A stretch of DNA of 64,000 nucleotides, from positions 1 through 64,000 of the forward strand of contig JADFYG010000030.1 in the NCBI GenBank assembly GCA_015233155.1, read 5' to 3'. The DNA is from Candidatus Rifleibacteriota bacterium. Its GTDB lineage: Bacteria; Muiribacteriota; Ozemobacteria; Ozemobacterales; Ozemobacteraceae. A program made the translations under genes and the position numbers. The notes under the pieces are model-generated. The model had not been told where the DNA came from, did not search any database, and saw only the letters and a list, made by a program, of their open reading frames with translations. This document shows positions 62,113 through 64,000 of this stretch, one piece after another (the stretch's first letter is position 1; every line of letters begins with the position of its first letter).

Positions 62113-64000
62113 TTAAAACTTCTGAATATTCCTTTTCAGCAGCTCAGATATTGCGATCGCCACCAGCCCTCCGGTAATCGCGCAGGCATAATCAACCGGA
62201 TGCAATGGAGCGAACTTGAACATAGCGCGTGTGAACGGCAAGGCAAGAACGATTCCCAGCATTGCAATCGCTCCTGCGATTACCCACCAGAGCGCCCTGT
62301 TCGGCCGCTTAAGCGCGCCGAAAAAAGACTCCTCCAGAACACGATTGCTGAGAATCAATCCGATATTTCCGATTACCATGGTGATGAAACAGGCTGCGCG
62401 CGTCTCAGACTCACTGCCACTGATTTCCATAACGGTCAGATATGACAATACAACCATGAACGTTACGCCAATCCCCTGAAACACGCTTCGCAGAACTGTC
62501 GCGCGATCGAAAAGCGGATCATCCTCGCGACGCGGAGGCCGACGCATTACATTCGGCTCTTCCGGTTCTGCCTCAAAAACAATCGAGCATGCCGGATCGA
62601 TTATTAATTCGAGGAATACGACGTGAACCGGAAGCAGCATCAGCGGCCATTGCATAAGCACAGGAATTATAGTCATGCCAGCGATCGGAATATGCACGGA
62701 CACTATGAAAGACATCGCTTTGCGCAGATTGTCAAAGATTCGCCGTCCCAATCTGACCGCCTGCACAATAGAAGTGAAATTGTCGTCGAGCAACACTAAC
62801 GCTGCAGATTCACGCGCGACGTCAGTGCCGCGCCCACCCATAGCCACGCCAATATGAGCCGCCTTTAACGCCGGAGCATCATTCACCCCGTCACCCGTCA
62901 TCGCGACGACTTCCCCGTTAGCCTTCAGCGCCATCACTAAACGCAGTTTCTGCTCGGGGACCACCCGGGCAAAAATACTCGTATCACGAATCCGCTCCGC
63001 AAGCTGCTCATTTGTCATGGCATCCAGTTCTGAACCCGTAATGATCTTTTCCGGTGAAGGAAGACCGATCTGCAACGCAATACTACGCGCAGTTCCCGGA
63101 TAATCGCCAGTGATCATAATAATGCGAATACCCGCTTCCGCGCAGTCACGCACGGCGCCAACCACCTCCGGGCGAACTGGATCAGCCAGTCCCAGAAGGC
63201 CTATAAATTCAAAGGAAAAGTCATGCTGTGCAGTTGGAAGCTTTGCCGCCGCTAAAGTCCCTCGAGCCACCCCGATGACCCGAAGCCCCTTTTCCGCAAG
63301 ATCGTTTATTCGTTGAGACAATGTCTCCATCTGGGAGGAATTGAAATGGCAAAGGTCGGCAATGGCTTCGGGAGCGCCTTTTGCCGCTATGACAAGACCG
63401 TCATGAGGCGTCCTGGAGCGCCAGACTCGTGACATTGCCAACAAGGTGTCCGAGAGTGGATATTCCCTGATAAACTCCCAATCCCGATGCAAATGTTCCG
63501 TATTGTAAAGCGTTCGTTCTCCAACTTCTTTCATGGCGCTTTCCATTGGATCGAACGGGTCGGCGGGACTTGCCAGGATACTGTATTCAACCAGCTCGTG
63601 CATGTTTTCCGGAAGATTCTCAGGTTCAGTCGGTAATTCAAGAATTTCAGATTTTTTCCCGCCGGAAAATCCCCCGATCGACAGATGGGTCACCCGCATT
63701 CGGTTGAGAGTCAATGTACCGGTCTTGTCCGTACATAATACTGTAGCAGCGCCCAGCGTCTCGACGGCCGGAATTCTTCTGGTAAGCACATTTCTCAGCG
63801 AGATACGCCATGCACCCAAAGCAAGAAAGATGGTCAGAACAACCGGAAATTCTTCGGGAAGCGTTGCCATCGCAAGCGTGAGCCCGGCCTGGAATCCTCT
63901 GAGCCAATCGCCCCGCGTAAAACCAAAAACAACGACTGTCAGAAGGCACAGAATTGCTCCCGCGAGACCAAAATTTCGAATAATCACCTGTGTTTGCTTT
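62113..64000 (-). CDS. P-type cation-transporting ATPase (5' end beyond window)
   Basis: The last ~628 residues of a P2-type pump; the frame is open to the right edge. It has the ion-site motif A-T-L-P-E-E-F-P-V-V-L, the phosphorylation site D-K-T-G-T-L-T, M-I-T-G-D-Y-P-G-T-A and M-T-G-D-G-V-N-D-A-P-A-L-K. A C-terminal cluster of about six membrane helices follows. This is the SERCA/PMR1-like calcium (or manganese) group. The actuator domain and first helices are missing from view. It ends just before the PHA operator. Confidence 0.85.
   Translation of the reverse strand, partial: KQTQVIIRNFGLAGAILCLLTVVVFGFTRGDWLRGFQAGLTLAMATLPEEFPVVLTIFLALGAWRISLRNVLTRRIPAVETLGAATVLCTDKTGTLTLNRMRVTHLSIGGFSGGKKSEILELPTEPENLPENMHELVEYSILASPADPFDPMESAMKEVGERTLYNTEHLHRDWEFIREYPLSDTLLAMSRVWRSRTPHDGLVIAAKGAPEAIADLCHFNSSQMETLSQRINDLAEKGLRVIGVARGTLAAAKLPTAQHDFSFEFIGLLGLADPVRPEVVGAVRDCAEAGIRIIMITGDYPGTARSIALQIGLPSPEKIITGSELDAMTNEQLAERIRDTSIFARVVPEQKLRLVMALKANGEVVAMTGDGVNDAPALKAAHIGVAMGGRGTDVARESAALVLLDDNFTSIVQAVRLGRRIFDNLRKAMSFIVSVHIPIAGMTIIPVLMQWPLMLLPVHVVFLELIIDPACSIVFEAEPEEPNVMRRPPRREDDPLFDRATVLRSVFQGIGVTFMVVLSYLTVMEISGSESETRAACFITMVIGNIGLILSNRVLEESFFGALKRPNRALWWVIAGAIAMLGIVLALPFTRAMFKFAPLHPVDYACAITGGLVAIAISELLKRNIQKF

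Noticed and set aside
1..64000. tRNA, rRNA, CRISPR arrays and IS transposases
   Set aside because: No T-arm consensus with a cloverleaf, no spaced direct repeats of CRISPR type and no DDE or HUH transposase signatures were seen in reading both strands.

Overview
The window is about half GC, densely coded and organised in many translationally coupled operons. There are no rRNA, tRNA, CRISPR, phage or IS-transposase genes. It reads as the chromosome of an uncultured, anaerobic, Gram-negative-type bacterium. Six radical SAM enzymes, folate/corrinoid C1 enzymes, ferredoxin-dependent 2-oxoacid oxidoreductase subunits, lipoproteins, dockerin-like repeats and several large families of secreted proteins without known function all fit this. 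I cannot place the phylum; a candidate phylum of the Riflebacteria type is a guess only.

Layout. 1-5.3 kb: secreted, TPR, Sel1 and HEAT-repeat proteins. 5.3-7.3 kb (minus): Rrf2 regulator, two-CW protein and serine acetyltransferase, a cysteine-related set. 7.5-13.1 kb (plus): the centrepiece, a tightly overlapping six-gene operon with MetV-like, MetF-like, IorA-like and IorB-like proteins, a SAM methyltransferase, and a single protein fusing an HgcA-type corrinoid domain (cap-helix N-V-W-C-A-A-G) to membrane helices and an HgcB-type 2[4Fe-4S] ferredoxin. 13.2-23.2 kb: an acyl-carrier/biosynthetic block with left-handed beta-helix protein, ACP, ketoreductase, VOC protein, two B12-binding radical SAM proteins and two methylthiotransferase-like proteins without the TRAM domain. 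A 44-codon ORF is translationally coupled to the last radical SAM gene. 23.2-26 kb: two sensor kinases. 26.1-33.9 kb (minus): envelope and lipoproteins (one of a paralogous secreted pair, a dockerin plus FGE-like lipoprotein, an Fn3 lipoprotein with three beta-repeats, and a DUF2157/GDYXXLXY pair).

34-37 kb: a SPASM radical SAM enzyme coupled to a class III aminotransferase. 37-45 kb (minus): AmmeMemoRadiSam-type enzyme and two large hybrid kinases, one with about six HAMP units. 45.6-46.8 kb: the second member of the secreted paralogous family. 47-52.1 kb: a type II fatty-acid/polyketide-like set (hotdog dehydratase, ketosynthase, degenerate ketosynthase, ketosynthase, nitroreductase). 52.1-54.2 kb (minus): amidohydrolase and MetX-like acyltransferase. 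54.3-57.4 kb: a giant secreted protein with three C..N..HG modules. 57.5-62.1 kb: a polyhydroxyalkanoate locus of two convergent transcription units, each with a PHA synthase and a small partner, sharing a palindromic operator. 62.1-64 kb: a P-type cation ATPase cut by the window end.

Interspersed repeats mark the intergenic spaces. They include a GC-rich REP/MITE-like element with four copies, one read in frame inside a gene, and a palindromic GGGCGGGTTTGAAACCCGCCC family. All calls were made by reading the sequence and from memory of protein families; no database search was run.
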